A stretch of 64,000 nt of DNA, taken from the NCBI GenBank assembly GCA_020746835.1, contig JAGPNK010000011.1, positions 868,001-932,000 of the forward strand, given 5' to 3'. Each line of letters opens with the position of its first letter. The stretch's first letter is position 1. Made by a program: the position numbers and the translations under genes. This DNA comes from Stachybotrys elegans. Taxonomy: Eukaryota > Ascomycota > Sordariomycetes > Hypocreales > Stachybotryaceae. Of the stretch, positions 1 through 11,378 are shown in pieces. The notes beneath the pieces are model-generated. The model did not search any database. It saw nothing but the letters and a program-made list of their open reading frames with translations, and was not told the origin of the DNA.

Positions 1-1228
1 GATTCCCGCTGCAGCCCCTTGGTCAGCGACGCCCCCAGCCAACCCTTTTGCGAAGCTCAGGAGTCACAGAGGGAATGCAACTGCACGTACCCTTCAGCTC
101 GTCAACCCGTGCAACACAACTTGCTCAATATGTTTCGCCCGCTGCTGCAACATGAAGCAATGTTCGTAACATGGAGTTGCTCGGCTTATATTTATCTTTA
201 TTTTTGGCACTTTTCCGCGTATCACTCCCATCGGCCGCCTCCTCAGCCAGAGCTGCCACACTTGAGTTGACAACCCGTCAACCCCCCTCGGTCTCATCTC
301 CACCTTACCATGGATTTAAGGCGTTATGTCTCACTTTGCCTCGTGCCTCATTATACGTATCCAGAAGACACCTTCTAGAGTCATCTAATGTCTAGTATTT
401 GCCAGGATGCCATTGAGCTCACCAGGACTGGGGTTTTCAGCCTCATGTGCGACTTCGTCTGCCATGCTTTCTCCACGTGTATGCCAGGGTGTACGATGGC
501 TTTGACTCTGCCATGGAACGGCGAGGTGAGCGGGTGAATGCTTTCCCCTAATGACTTTTCTGTATTGACCGCTCGCATAATGATCGACTATAAAGGAGGT
601 GGTTTCCTGACGGTTCAGATTAATTGATCTTCACTTCTACACCACAGTGACAGACATCGGGATATTTCATGCAAATCCTCTTCTCGTGGCTCCATGGTTC
701 ATATGTTTACATTGTTTAAACATATCATCTGAGAAGTCAATCTTTCTAAGCAGGCTGCTCTCTCGTGCTTCATTACTTCACACATCCACAACCGTAACGT
801 TGTGTTCTTCCTAAGGCTGCAATCTCTGTCATAACCTTTACTACCTCGACCCGTCTTGGTGGATGAAAACACTTTAGCAAAATTCTTGTTAGGTTGTTAC
901 ACATACATCCCGCAACACGGTCACTGCAGTTCAACTACACGACCCTTAAAGTCGAAATTGTTGGGTATACCTGGGCCTCAAAGTCTCCCGACTCCGTGGC
1001 CCAAACGACAGTCTTCACTCCCAATATATTTGAAGCACCGAAGCGATAAGAATTTCCTCTTCGATATCCTCTCCCGCAACTCGGCTGTCGTACACTGTTA
1101 GTCCTGGCAGCATAGTTCCGAGACCCTATCTTTTGGAAGCACGAGATACGCCACTGTCCGCCTGACCAGATTCTGGTCGCCTATCTACCACTCTTCCCGA
1201 GCAGCCACCCGCTTTGGCCGTCATCAAC
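1..1228. other. gene-free left edge
   Basis: I see no supportable gene in this stretch. Short open frames exist but lack splice structure, conserved motifs or a convincing start. One at 171 has a hydrophobic N-terminus but runs into low-information sequence. The last part is presumably the promoter of the Cys-rich gene starting at 1229. Confidence 0.5.
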
Positions 1229-1594
1229 ATGTGTATGCAACGCTGCCAGCACTTCCACCATGTTGGCCAATGCAAGCGGCCGACTTACTTCACCTTCCAC
1301 ATGGAATATTGCGAACATGCCCCGCGCCACCCGACGACCCAGGAATACGTGGCTTCCTGTGCCAACATCACCCAGGAGCCCGTCCCGGAAAATCCATGTG
1401 ACACTGATATGTGCAGAATCTCTGCTGACTGTGCGGCTGCAACTTGCCGCCTCATGGAGCTGAACTACCAATGGACATGCTGCCGTTGCAACCGTGGCGG
1501 TAACAGATCTCCGCGGTGTCTACATCTTGACAAGGCTTGCCCCGACACATTCTGCTACCACAACGTCTGTTCAGCTTGCAAACCCAGTACCTGA
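1229..1594 (+). CDS. small Cys-rich 'MC' protein A (121 aa)
   Basis: Single-exon gene of 121 aa with 17 cysteines. I chose the ATG at 1229 because its context (CATCAACATGTG) is nearly identical to that of the related gene at 6375 and gives the MC start shared by the three family members. A C-x8-C pair (C6-C15) is followed by a third Cys, then a W-T-C-C-x-C stretch and a C-terminal H-x-V-C-x-x-C ending. No signal peptide is visible, so the cysteines may bind metal rather than form secreted disulfides; this is inference. Similar short MC proteins with a C-x8-C start are, from memory, common as hypothetical proteins in ascomycetes. Function unknown. It resembles the genes at 2850 and 6375. Confidence 0.6.
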   Translation: MCMQRCQHFHHVGQCKRPTYFTFHMEYCEHAPRHPTTQEYVASCANITQEPVPENPCDTDMCRISADCAAATCRLMELNYQWTCCRCNRGGNRSPRCLHLDKACPDTFCYHNVCSACKPST

Positions 1595-2849
1595 GCACAG
1601 GCGAGTTCCGAGTATTGCCCTCGGCGCCACTTTTGGAAGGAGGCTTTTCCCCTGTGTATCACCTTCGGGTGTAGGGAAAACGATATATTGGGCAAAGGCG
1701 TCAATGTTCCGGTACAGGAAGCACGAAACATGAAAGGGTTCCGGTTATCGGCAATAGACGCGAACGCCGCGGTTGTCTGTGCGCCATCAAAGCTTCTCTT
1801 TTGATGGTTTCTCTTTGTTTCATCTCTCTGCTTTATCTCCTATTTGTATTAGTAGAACTCTGAATTTTCTTTGTTTATGCTTTGTGCTGGAGGATACGAA
1901 CAGAGATCAGTTCTGTGTGCAATACAGGAGGAACCAATTAAGCTTAGAATTTTAGAACTATGCATTCCATCTATTTCTGCTACTTGAAGTCGATTCCAGT
2001 GACGCTGCTTTCGCTTCACGAGTTGTAACATGAACGTGCATGCGAATCTTCCGTCCGTTCCATGGCCTGACATTGCAATGATTGCTCTCATGTCACGAGG
2101 ACAGAATTCAAAGCACAATATGTCCGACCCAGTGTGACTAACGGATGTAGTTCAGATCACCGACTCTTGGAGTGATTGCACCAGTTCAAAACGCCACTTG
2201 TACTGGCCCGAGCCCCTTCGTAGCACACGCCTTCTTCTGGATGATGCTGGCCGTTGCACCGAGCTCAAGGGCAAGGGACAGAGACTTTGGTAGTAATTTA
2301 CTGAAATAGAGAAATTCTTTGTAAAAGGTGCCCTAGCTGCGATCTACCACGTGATTGAGAGTGACTTGGTATCATGTATATCTACATATGATGTTGCAAG
2401 ATGTTGTTTCCACATGTACCGGTACTTTGGCGTTATGCTCTATTGAAATACTTGGGTAGTTCGTTTAAGAAAATTGAGAGGGCGACCTAAGACACATCCT
2501 CGCAACTGAAACAATATTATACACAAATGATGAGGTAATATGGTTTTGACATTTCAGCGCCGGTTTGATCGCCGAGTCTGCTGAATCACCGTTGGAGACG
2601 CAGCAAATCTCGATGAACGGGATCAAAGTTGAATAGGAGTTAATACAATCACCCAATCACGCCTCCCGTCTTTTCGTATCTGTCGAAGCTATAAGATGTC
2701 AATGGGGCACACGTGTATATATCGTGCTTTTCTCTTTTTAGCTCACGATGGAAACTTGGTATCGTACTCTACTCTCCTACTCGTGCATCACTTCAACCTC
2801 AACGGCAATTTTTCGCGTCTTCTTTCAGGCCACAAGCAATTTTCCAATC
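1595..2849. other. intergenic stretch
   Basis: No gene or repeat I can support. AT-rich, with stops in all frames. It probably holds the 3' end of Cys-rich gene A and the promoter of gene B. Confidence 0.4.
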
Positions 2850-3203
2850 ATGTGTCAAATCATCAAATACTACCTTCTCTGCACACACGGCGTTTCCGAC
2901 ATCCAGCCCTGCCAAAATGGGTCCAAGGAGAGGCCTTGCGCACATGCCCAAATCACTACCCACGTGTATCCCAAGGAAGGGGTCAGCTTTCCCCGTTGCA
3001 AGCTCAGGAGGACTGAATGCCCGTTTGAAGACAAGGATGGATTGTGGAACTGTTGCAACTGTGGCTACTGGGGAAACGATGCCGGCCGTTGCAAGAGCGT
3101 CATGGTTGAGGCTGAAGAAACATTCCCTTGCGATCATATATGTTGCGATGGCTGCGATCCCTGCACTGCCCATCCGTCGCACGCCAGGAATCGTTTCTGG
3201 TGA
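2850..3203 (+). CDS. small Cys-rich 'MC' protein B (117 aa)
   Basis: Single-exon gene of 117 aa with 15 cysteines. The frame is open further upstream, but the ATG at 2850 is preferred because it gives the same M-C-x8-C-x9-C spacing as the gene at 6375, including a His two residues after the second Cys. The middle has L-W-N-C-C-x-C and a C-terminal H-I-C-C-D-G-C, paralleling protein A (W-T-C-C-x-C and H-N-V-C-S-A-C). No signal peptide or membrane segment is visible. A zinc-binding or redox-sensitive fold is possible but unproven. Function unknown; it looks like a diverged paralogue of the genes at 1229 and 6375. Confidence 0.55.
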   Translation: MCQIIKYYLLCTHGVSDIQPCQNGSKERPCAHAQITTHVYPKEGVSFPRCKLRRTECPFEDKDGLWNCCNCGYWGNDAGRCKSVMVEAEETFPCDHICCDGCDPCTAHPSHARNRFW

Positions 3204-3895
3204 GCGTGCAGTCTGGCAGAGAGCGATGCTGCAAGCACTGCGTCTGTCTATCAGGCGAGAGAGATGTGTACTCCTGTTTTGCCATCATCAAATCTACTAG
3301 GCATGTTGTTTTACTAGAGAGGCACTACACAATAAGCTTAACAGAAAGTACACGCAAGGTGGAGAGGATTGAATATGCATATCTAATCTGTGGATTCTCC
3401 CCGATGACGTTGCCCAGGATATCCCATGCTACGGAGTGTTATCGGTGAAAGCCCCGGTACTTTTGGAAGAAACCAAGGGGGTTGGCGATGGAGACAGTGG
3501 GAGGGACCTCGACTACCGTGGGAATTGGCGAATCAAGTCGCGAGCAAATTCCTTGAACTGGGTGGATGCTGAGGGGTAATCCTGGCTGCCCAGGCACATC
3601 GTCATGGTCTCCATCCTGATATGCCTTAGTCTCGTCGCTCCGAGGCCGGTAAAGACCGACCGCCAAGAGTCCGTGGTGGGTGTACGACGACTTGGGGCAT
3701 GATAGTTGCGAGATAACTGATTTGCTCCTCTCTCTGACGAATCGAAATTGTCATCCGATTGCGTGCATGTCATGTCTCTCGACGGGGTCGGGCCCATAGG
3801 ACCGGGGTATAGAGGGAGTATTTAAGCCTGCATGCTGCCTCACCTCTGCAGATCCGAGACTGAGGGTCTGAAGCGTCTTGCTCAGCAGCTTCAAC
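3204..3895. other. intergenic, carboxypeptidase promoter side
   Basis: No gene supported. The right end should be the promoter and leader of the M14 peptidase at 3896, with a TATA-like element at 3819. Confidence 0.4.
3819..3826 (+). promoter_or_regulatory. TATA-like box of the M14 peptidase gene
   Basis: TATTTAAG lies about 70 bp upstream of the ATG at 3896, the spacing expected for a fungal core promoter with a short leader. Confidence 0.35.
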
Positions 3896-5562
3896 ATGGT
3901 CTACGCCGCTCGTCTCGCAACGAGCCTGCTCCTGGCAGGCTTGGCCAATGCCCAGGGCCACTATGCCGACAACCAAGTAGCTCTGGTCCAGGACAGTGAG
4001 CTCGTGGCAGCAAATTTCCCCGATGTCGAGGGAATTGAGCTCCTGTCCCCGGCTTTCATCAACCCCGAGTCCGTCCCGGCCGGGTTCGACAATGGAACCA
4101 GCGGTCCCACGGATGAAACCACCATGGGTATGTCAATGTTGCGCAAGAGAGCCTTCGCACCTCTGCTGACCACAATGCAGATTACTTCCTCCGCACTCTG
4201 GCTTCCCGCAATAGCTGGATGACCTACTACCCCGGAGACTTCAGATCTGAGGAGGGCCGCTCCATCCCCTATGTTGTCCTGTCCACCTCAACACAGCCCC
4301 AGACCAACGCCTCGGCCCCCGAGAAACTCCGGATCTGGCTCAACGGAGGTGTGCACGGCAACGAGCCAGGCGGTGACCAGGCCGTCTTTGCCATGCTGGG
4401 CAAGCTCGACGCCAACGCTACATGGGCTGCCTCGGTGCTCGAGAAGGCAGACCTGCTGTTGATTCCTCGCTACAACCCCGATGGAGTCGCCTACTTCCAG
4501 CGATTCTTTGCCACCGGCTTCGACCCCAACAGAGATATCGTCAAGCTCGCGCGCCAGCAGACGCGCGACCTGAAGAAGATTGTCATCGACTTCAGCCCCC
4601 ATATCGGCGTCGAGTGCCACGAGTACAGCGCCAACCGCGGATTCGGACCCCAGCAGCAGTGGATCTCGCCAGCGGATGGAGAGTTCTCCGCTATGAAGAA
4701 CCTCAACATCCACAAGGACATTCGCAAGCTCTCCGAGGATCTGTTTGCCAACAATGTTGCCGCCGCCCTGGAGAGCTACGACCTGCGCTGGAGCCCCTAC
4801 GTTGTCGGCACTCCCAACTCTGTGCCTGTCTTTGAGGAGCTGACAGGCGAGCCTCGATATGTTGACACCTCGATTGGCTTGACCCAGGCTGTCATGTTCC
4901 TCATTGAGACTCGCGGTATTCAGCTGGGTAGCCAGCACTTCCAGCGCCGCGTGGCAAGTGGACTCATCATGCTCGAGGCCATCATTCAAACTGCCATTGA
5001 CAATGCAGAGGAGGTGTACGAGGTCATTGAGGAGTCCCGCGCCGACTTTATCTCCAGCACCGAGGACATTATTATTACCGAGGTGCCAACCAGGACCAAT
5101 GTGTCGTGGTCTTTCATCGAGGTCGAGACAGGAGATCTTGTCAATGCCCCCATCACGTTCCTCAACACCACCATGAACGTCGCAAACATCACCCGATCCC
5201 GCCCCGAGGCATACGTGTTCCCGCCATGCTGGGCCGATGTTGCCGAGCGCCTGCGCGTCCTCGGTGTCACCGTCGACACGCTCCGAACGCCCTTCGTCGG
5301 CAAGGTCGAAGCCTACAACGTCACGAGCTCGAGCCTAGCCCCGGCCATTTGGGAGGGCGTCATTCTCAACGAAGTCTCGACGGAAGTCAGCCGCAGGGAG
5401 ATGACATTCCCTGCTGGAAGCTACTGGGTGAGCACGCGACAGGTCAATGCTGCGCTTGCCTGGCTGGTGCTTGAGCCTGAGGCGTACGACTCGTATGCTC
5501 GATACAATATCATGCCAGTGACTATTGGGTATGAATACCCTGTATACAGAGTTCTGGCTTGA
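3896..5562 (+). CDS. secreted M14-family zinc carboxypeptidase (537 aa)
   Basis: Two exons, 3896-4127 and 4181-5562; the 53-bp intron (GTATGT...GCAG) joins the frame as ...TTM-D-YFLRTLASRN. The start at 3896 gives a signal peptide of about 20 aa (ends A-N-A-Q). The zinc/catalytic pattern of peptidase family M14 is readable: H136-G-N-E139 for the first two ligands, R-Y-N-P-D-G near 174-179 for substrate carboxylate binding, H224 in V-E-C-H-E as the probable third ligand, and the catalytic Glu at E320 in F-L-I-E-T-R. Several N-x-S/T sites follow. The C-terminal 200 aa form an extra domain not assigned. Expected role: extracellular removal of C-terminal residues in nutrient acquisition. It sits near a second secreted protease (6730-9480). 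Confidence 0.85.
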
Positions 5563-6374
5563 TTTGGGATAGATAGATTGAGACAGAGAACCAATTGAAC
5601 TAAAACACAAGATAAAAACTCGAAATTATATCCGTGTCACCGATCCTCTGGTCAGGCTGCAAGAGCTCTGGCTATTAGTCCTGCCGTAGCTTCCAGATCT
5701 ATCCGTGATGCAGGATTCAAAGAGATTGAACATATTCCACTGAAGTCAATGATGCTGATTCACCGAGTTTACTTGTACGATTGTAGCACAGGGTACTCTG
5801 TAATGTTCGAAAGATCCTAAATGGTTTCCTTGAAACGGCTGGGAGCAGATGCATCCTAGAGCCACACGTTTGAGAGAGATAACACAATTACTCCATTAAC
5901 TAGTGGTTGCATTCTTGGTATAGGCACATGTACAGGTTAACCTAATTATTGCTTGCGGCAATGATGCCTAATATTGGTCTTACCGTTGCTCAGTAATGTG
6001 AGTCGGTTAACTTCTTCATAAAACATCCAACGGATGCCAGGAAATTTACCGGTCCAGACATTCTTATACCAAGCAACCCTCGACATCCCGTCGCATCACA
6101 TGCCTGCGCATGCTCAGTGTGGCTTGTGACGGTGCTCGCAGCCACCTGTGGCTCGGCCACTCGGCCAGTCGGCTACCCTGTACGCAAGGGCAGCCTGACG
6201 ATGGCCTCGTTGTTGTTTCTCTCTACTGTTTACGACTGCATTGGTTGCCGGGGCACTAGGCACCACCTCTACTGTTTATTTGCTCTCTACTGCTTACACC
6301 CTACACTGCACACTCTTTTCCTCATCATACCAAGCAACCATTTCAAGACATCAATAACCAACACCAGCATCAAC
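5563..6374. other. intergenic with repeat copy at its right end
   Basis: No gene supported between the carboxypeptidase stop and the Cys-rich gene at 6375. The right part contains a copy of a dispersed repeat (see 6183-6333). Confidence 0.45.
6183..6333 (+). repeat. dispersed repeat R2, copy 1
   Basis: This stretch matches 23436-23529: both contain AAGGGCAGCCT, then a TTGTTRTTRTTTCTYTCTAC core, TGTTTA, a GCTCTCTA-TGCTT segment and CTTTTC-TCATCAT. Copy 1 carries about 50 extra bases between the core and the second segment. Differences are largely G-to-A or C-to-T. No coding capacity or ends could be defined. Confidence 0.5.
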
Positions 6375-6560
6375 ATGTGCTCCGTCAACGAACACGACTA
6401 TCAGTGCAAACATCCAGTTTTTACCTGGAGGTACTGTGAGAAATCCGTACTCAACGCGAATACAGGCCACCGAGAAGCCTGCTACAACAAAGATTTAGAT
6501 GGACGGTATATAGTCCATCAGAATGAGCTATGCCCCAGTTGCCTAGAATCAAAAAGCTAG
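6375..6560 (+). CDS. small Cys-rich 'MC' protein C (61 aa)
   Basis: Single-exon gene of 61 aa with 6 cysteines, the shortest of the three related proteins. The frame is open upstream through a repeat, but the ATG at 6375 (context GCATCAACATGTGC) matches the start context at 1229. The spacing M-C-x8-C-x-H-x7-C is identical to protein B, and the protein ends with N-E-L-C-P-S-C. The long central W/CC region of A and B is absent, so this is either a natural short form or a deletion derivative. No signal peptide. Function unknown. It lies directly downstream of a dispersed repeat. Confidence 0.5.
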   Translation: MCSVNEHDYQCKHPVFTWRYCEKSVLNANTGHREACYNKDLDGRYIVHQNELCPSCLESKS

Positions 6561-6729
6561 TTCCTGACATCGAGAGTTTGTGATGGCAAGGTCAAGATGC
6601 GGCCTCTTTCCAATGATGTTTTAAATATCGTTGACACGGAATTTCTCCATTAATATTAAACTTTCTGTCCACTGATATATTATATATGTGACTTGGTCGA
6701 ACGGCGAGGTGGTATCAAGATTTCGGTGA

Positions 6730-9480
6730 CTACAAGGCGGTTGTGTACTCAATGATAAATGGGATCATCTCAACACTTTCCCAATCCTCTGGGTTCTCCT
6801 CCTCACCCAGCAGCTTCAAGGCACTCAAGACAAAGCGGTAGCGCCCATTGGGAAGAATGGTGTGGTCTGCCAACATACCGGCCAAGGTACCGCGGAATGA
6901 GCCACGGGTCAAATCTCGCAGGGGAAAATAAGGAAGCTGGCCCAGACTACGGTAGCCAAGCCAGTCCTGCCAGGGGAGGCATCTTGCGGTCGAGTTGTCG
7001 GCGGCAACGACGTCGAGGCGCACCAACTTGGAGCCGACATTGGTAACGACACGCGCCTGAGGCCACGCTATCGTCCCGGGTTCTGGATACGCCGTCTCGC
7101 TGCTCGGTCTGGGACCCCTGAAGATGGTGTCGGGCTCCACGGGAATGGGCCACCTCTGTCCATTTTGACTGAGATAGACTCCCAGTGGATCAGCAGTGTG
7201 GAAGAACCTGGTGTCGTTCTTCATGGAGGCCGCCACTCCCAGGTATGGCAGCGCGAGCGTGTCGCCGTTGGTGCCGTTAACAGTGATCAAGCCGCCATAC
7301 ACCGGAAGTCTAGATGCGTCCACGCTCGGCGGCGTGCAGACAACCGCCACCTCGACAGACTCGCCTGCTCCCACAGTAATCAAGTCGTTGGAAAACTCTA
7401 GCTTTGCCTCGGCCCCATCTGCCTTCAATGGCGGGAATGCCGTGATTCGCTTGCTGCCTTGGGCGAAAGCGTACACTCCCATGGTCGGGTTGTTTCCGAG
7501 CTCGTATGTTACTTCAGAGTCACCGAGGTTCTTGAGGGTGAACTTGATCTCAGATGGCAAGTTGTCAGTATCGCGGAACGAGATGCCGGCTGTGCTAATG
7601 ACGCTCTTGACATGGGCGGCGTCCCACGCTTGAATGAGACCCGATCCAGCTTGCGCTACAGGGGCAAGGCGTCCCTGGTCGTCGTTGGCTTCTCCGTCGT
7701 GATAGACAATTTGTTTCGCTGTGGTAGTCAAGGCTGCCCTTAGCGTCTCGGGATCGCGCGTGCCCCGAGCCTGGGCAACAAGTGCCATGGCACCGGCGAC
7801 AAATGGACACGCCATAGATGTTCCTTCCAGAATAGCATAGCTTCCGAGGGCGCGTGGGAAGGTAGAGAGAATCTGGCTACCAGGGGCTGCTAGAAAGGGG
7901 TTCATTCCAAGCTCCCAGTCTGGGCCCCATGAGGACCAAAATGATACGGAACCAGGAGAGACGGTATTGTTCCTGAGCGTCACCAGTTGTTTGGTAATCT
8001 CCGGATTTGTGAATGTCACTGTGACATTTCTTCCAGCAATCAGGTCCTTTGCCCAGGACTTGCCCTGCGAGCCCGTCGTCCTGCCGACGCCGAGAATGGA
8101 CGGGTCGTATGTGTTGATGTATTCTGGTCTATATACTGTCAGCTGACTCTCGCTCTTCATGTTCATTCACAGTTCAACTTACTCCTCAGATTCTCTAAAG
8201 AAGAGTGCATAACGAGCCCCTTTTGCAACAATGCTGTCCGTCTGGTCGTAGAAATTGCAAGACTGTGGCTGCTCTTCGACAAGAACAACATAATCGGACA
8301 AGTCCGGAATTGAGTCTGGTAAACCGTTACAGCCATCAAAAACCGTCCCGTTGATTACGAGCTCGCTTCCCACGTAGAACAATGGGAGCGTCAGGTTCTG
8401 GAACGGAGGTTGGCCAGCAATCCAACCAAACTCCTCTTCCTCCTGCTCCTCAATCGCATACGTTCCCGCGAGCAGCAAGAACGGAAACTCGCGAGCGTCG
8501 ACAGAGGCGACAGATGTCACACCGAGACCGACAGCGGGGTTGCTGGCAGAGAAGATGCCTATTTCGCCGCTGTTTCCTGTGGCCACGACGACAGAGACAC
8601 CGGCATCGACGATCCGCTGTGCCGCCAGGGACCAGGCACTATCTGGCCAACCACCATCCATGCCAACCGATGCGGAGATGATGTCACTTCCGGCTTCATA
8701 TGCCATGTTAAAGGCCGCAATGAGGAGATCATCGCTGCTACCACCGATACAGTCGAGAGCACGGAAGGCGCCCAGCTCAACATCGGGTGCAACGCCAAGA
8801 AAGCCCAGATAACTCTGCTGAGCAGCGACGATACCTGCAACGTGCGTGCCGTGGCCGAAACAGGTATCGATGGGGTCATCATCAGGTCGAGGCTGACCAA
8901 TGCCTCCGCCTCCCATCAAGTCGTAGCCATATGAGACGAGACATCCGGGACCGAAGCATCCGCCGAGGTCAGGGTGCAGGTAGTCGATGCCGGAGTCGAC
9001 GATGCCAATCTTGATGCCCTTGCCCGTGTACCCTTCTGCGTGAAGCCGGTCGACCTGTGTCATGACATGAACATCGTAGGTGGCGTTGGACACGTCTCGC
9101 CGCGAGATACTCGACCGGGAAACCTTGGAAATGTCGCTCTGTCCTACGGAGACGAGTCTGTCATTGGGAACGCTGACTCGCGTAACCGGCCAGACGTTCT
9201 TGACACGCGAGTTGGATGCGATCCTGGCCAGCGCCTCGTCCTTGTCAATGGCGCCGCTGACGTTAAAAGATGCACCGTTGAACAGCTTGTAGTTGAGGGC
9301 CATGCGAGGCTCGATGTCCAGGTCATTGTCAGTTCGAAGCTCTCGGTAGAGAGCCTCGGTGGACTGCTCTCCCTCAAACTCGACAATGTAAACTCCGGCC
9401 AGGATGTTGTCGTTGGGAGTTGCCTGTGCAGCACCGCATGCTGCGCCCAAGAGCGGCAGCAACGAAACCCAGTTGACCAT
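6730..9480 (-). CDS. secreted subtilisin-like serine protease, S8A (898 aa)
   Basis: Two exons on the minus strand, 9480-8183 and 8128-6730; the 54-bp intron (GTAAGT...CTGAC...ATAG) joins as R-E-S-E-E-P-E-Y-I-N. I prefer the ATG at 9480 over the frame's upstream end because it has A at -3 and leads straight into a hydrophobic signal peptide. Layout: signal peptide 1-20, inhibitor I9-like propeptide to about 105, catalytic domain with D162 (V-D-S-G-I-D), H210 (H-G-T-H-V-A-G) and S537 (G-T-S-M-A-C-P), a PA-type insertion between His and Ser with an acidic E-E-Q-E-E-E-E run, then a Fn3-like C-terminal region. This matches fungal vacuolar/extracellular subtilases of the Vpr/pyrolysin type. All three catalytic residues are intact. 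Confidence 0.9.
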
Positions 9481-10153
9481 GATAACCAAGAGAAACCAAG
9501 TCACAAACAGACGGGCGGCGGGCAGTGGTTCACCATCTATCTTTGGGGTTCACGATCTCTTATTACAAGATGGTGGCTGCAGATGATGGAGATTCCCCAA
9601 TACAACTTCTCCACATGCGCCTCGTATTCCATTTCTTGGCAAGCGTTGATTCGTGGTTTTCAATTTGTGCCCTATGCTAATGCCGCGAGATTCCTTGCAA
9701 CCAATGAAGCGGGACAAGGGAAGAGACTTAGTGTGGGCAGATGAAGGCCCAATTTGGCAGGTCGGCAATTCCTCTAGTCATGGACGGCCCCGGAGCTCAG
9801 CTAGTCATGCAACAGAAAGGACTTTTGGGCGTTTATCGTCCATAACTCTCAATCGGCACATGTGGGTTTCAAGCCAGAACCCTCGTTCGTGAGTGCGACA
9901 ATATGGCAAGCTTGGGAAGGACAATTGACAGGTTGGATTCGAATGACGGGCATGCATTCGAAAGTTGGCGATAGATTATTCACAGACAATTGACTCAGAT
10001 CACTACCCTTCGACCATGAGTGTGAAAGGGGATGGTCGGTCGTCTACCTAGTTTGAACAGAGTTGGGTCATGTATATGGTTCTTTGGATATGTCAACTTC
10101 AGAATTCGGAGGTCACAAAGTGGGGGAATATGGTTTCATTTGCCTTTTTCATC

Positions 10154-10692
10154 GAGTATCGTAAGATCTAGTGATGAGATCGATAATTCCAGGGAAGTCT
10201 CGGTGTGGACATAAGGCAGCCAAATTCGCCCCGGCGTTTCCAGGGCTCTATCTGACAGCCTTCCTCTTTGTAATACAGAAAGTTAAGTATTGCGAGCCAT
10301 TACAAGACCTAGGCTATTGAGGGCTCCAAGGCCTCGGCTGTTGAAGGTTGCGGCCTAGGTCTGTGAGGGTTGCAAGAGCTGAGTGAAGAAGGGCTGTACG
10401 GCCTTGGATGCTTGGGTCACATGACCCCCTTTTCTCTTATAGCTCTTATAGCTCTTATAATAGCTCTTGTAGACCTAGCCCTTATGAGCTTCATTAACAT
10501 TGACCTTGCAGCCCTCGTCGACCTAGGCTTCACAGGGGCTTGCGAGAGTCAGCCTTCTAGATGACAAGGAGGAAGGCTACAAAAGGCTGCTGGGCATAAC
10601 CCTGGAGACGCCACAGTGATATTGGCTGCCTTGGACCCATGCCAAGGTTTCCCTGGAATTATCGATTCCTTCCCTGCATTTTACGGTACTCT
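10154..10692. mobile_element. element with long inverted repeats (about 540 bp)
   Basis: The left arm (about 10154-10268) and right arm (about 10568-10692) are inverted copies. Both contain GAGTAYCGTAA, then ATCGATAATTCCAGGGAA, AGGCAGCCAA, GCGTYTCCAGGG and AGCCTTCCT in order. The roughly 300-bp interior has no open frame of note. Exact termini and target duplication could not be fixed by eye. The structure fits a non-autonomous DNA transposon (MITE-like with long arms); the family is unknown. Confidence 0.5.
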
Positions 10693-11282
10693 TTTTCATG
10701 GGTCTGACCCCAGCAGGTGTCATATCAGTGTCCTGTTTTCTCAAGTTGCCCATGCCGTCCGGGGGACACAAGCTGCATATTGATTACATCTAACAAATTT
10801 GAAGAAGTTTGGATACATTACAATGCCAACGATCCGTGTATTTTGCCTGATGAACTACGTAATGTGATCTGGGAGACGACAATTAGTGCGAAAAATTAAA
10901 CAAGGGATACTGATGATAACACCACCTTCAACGGCTCTTGCTTGGCATCGCTCTAAGAGCACAATCCGCGGAAAAAAGATCATGTATGACAAATCCTTAT
11001 CATGTCTTCTACTCCCATCTTTCTTGGACGTAGGAATTACAAAGCTGGTCCTCCAACTCACACTGTGTCAGTCATGTGCATAAAGAGGACAAGACCACCA
11101 TGGGTGCCTTCACACACCGTGTTCATCCCTTGCAAACACCGTGTCAGCCACGTGCATTAGCCCCTTGATACCCCACTGAATTGGTGCGATTCGGTCGTTG
11201 GAAGCCGGATCGGCAGGCAGAAATGTTGTGAGATCAGCGACAGGAGGCTGTCAAGAAGCTTTATTCATGGCGAAGAAACGAA

Positions 11283-11290
11283 TATAAAAG
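11283..11290 (+). promoter_or_regulatory. TATA box of the NmrA-like gene
   Basis: TATAAAAG lies about 90 bp upstream of the ATG at 11379. Confidence 0.45.
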
Positions 11291-11378
11291 GCCTCACGTC
11301 CTTCCCCAAGAAGCTGCACTGTTTGACCATGAAGTATCATCACATCGCCCATAATCGCCATAAATAAGCTAGCACACC

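Larger units (their letters stand above)
9481..11378. other. long gene-free stretch with an inverted-repeat element
   Basis: No gene supported. It contains the subtilase promoter (left), an inverted-repeat element (10154-10692) with a run of TAGCTCTTA-like short repeats near 10440-10480, and the NmrA-gene promoter (right). Confidence 0.45.

Noticed and set aside
171..395. A possible small secreted protein near the left edge
   Set aside because: Hydrophobic start only; the remainder is low-information and no homology pattern or good start context is seen.
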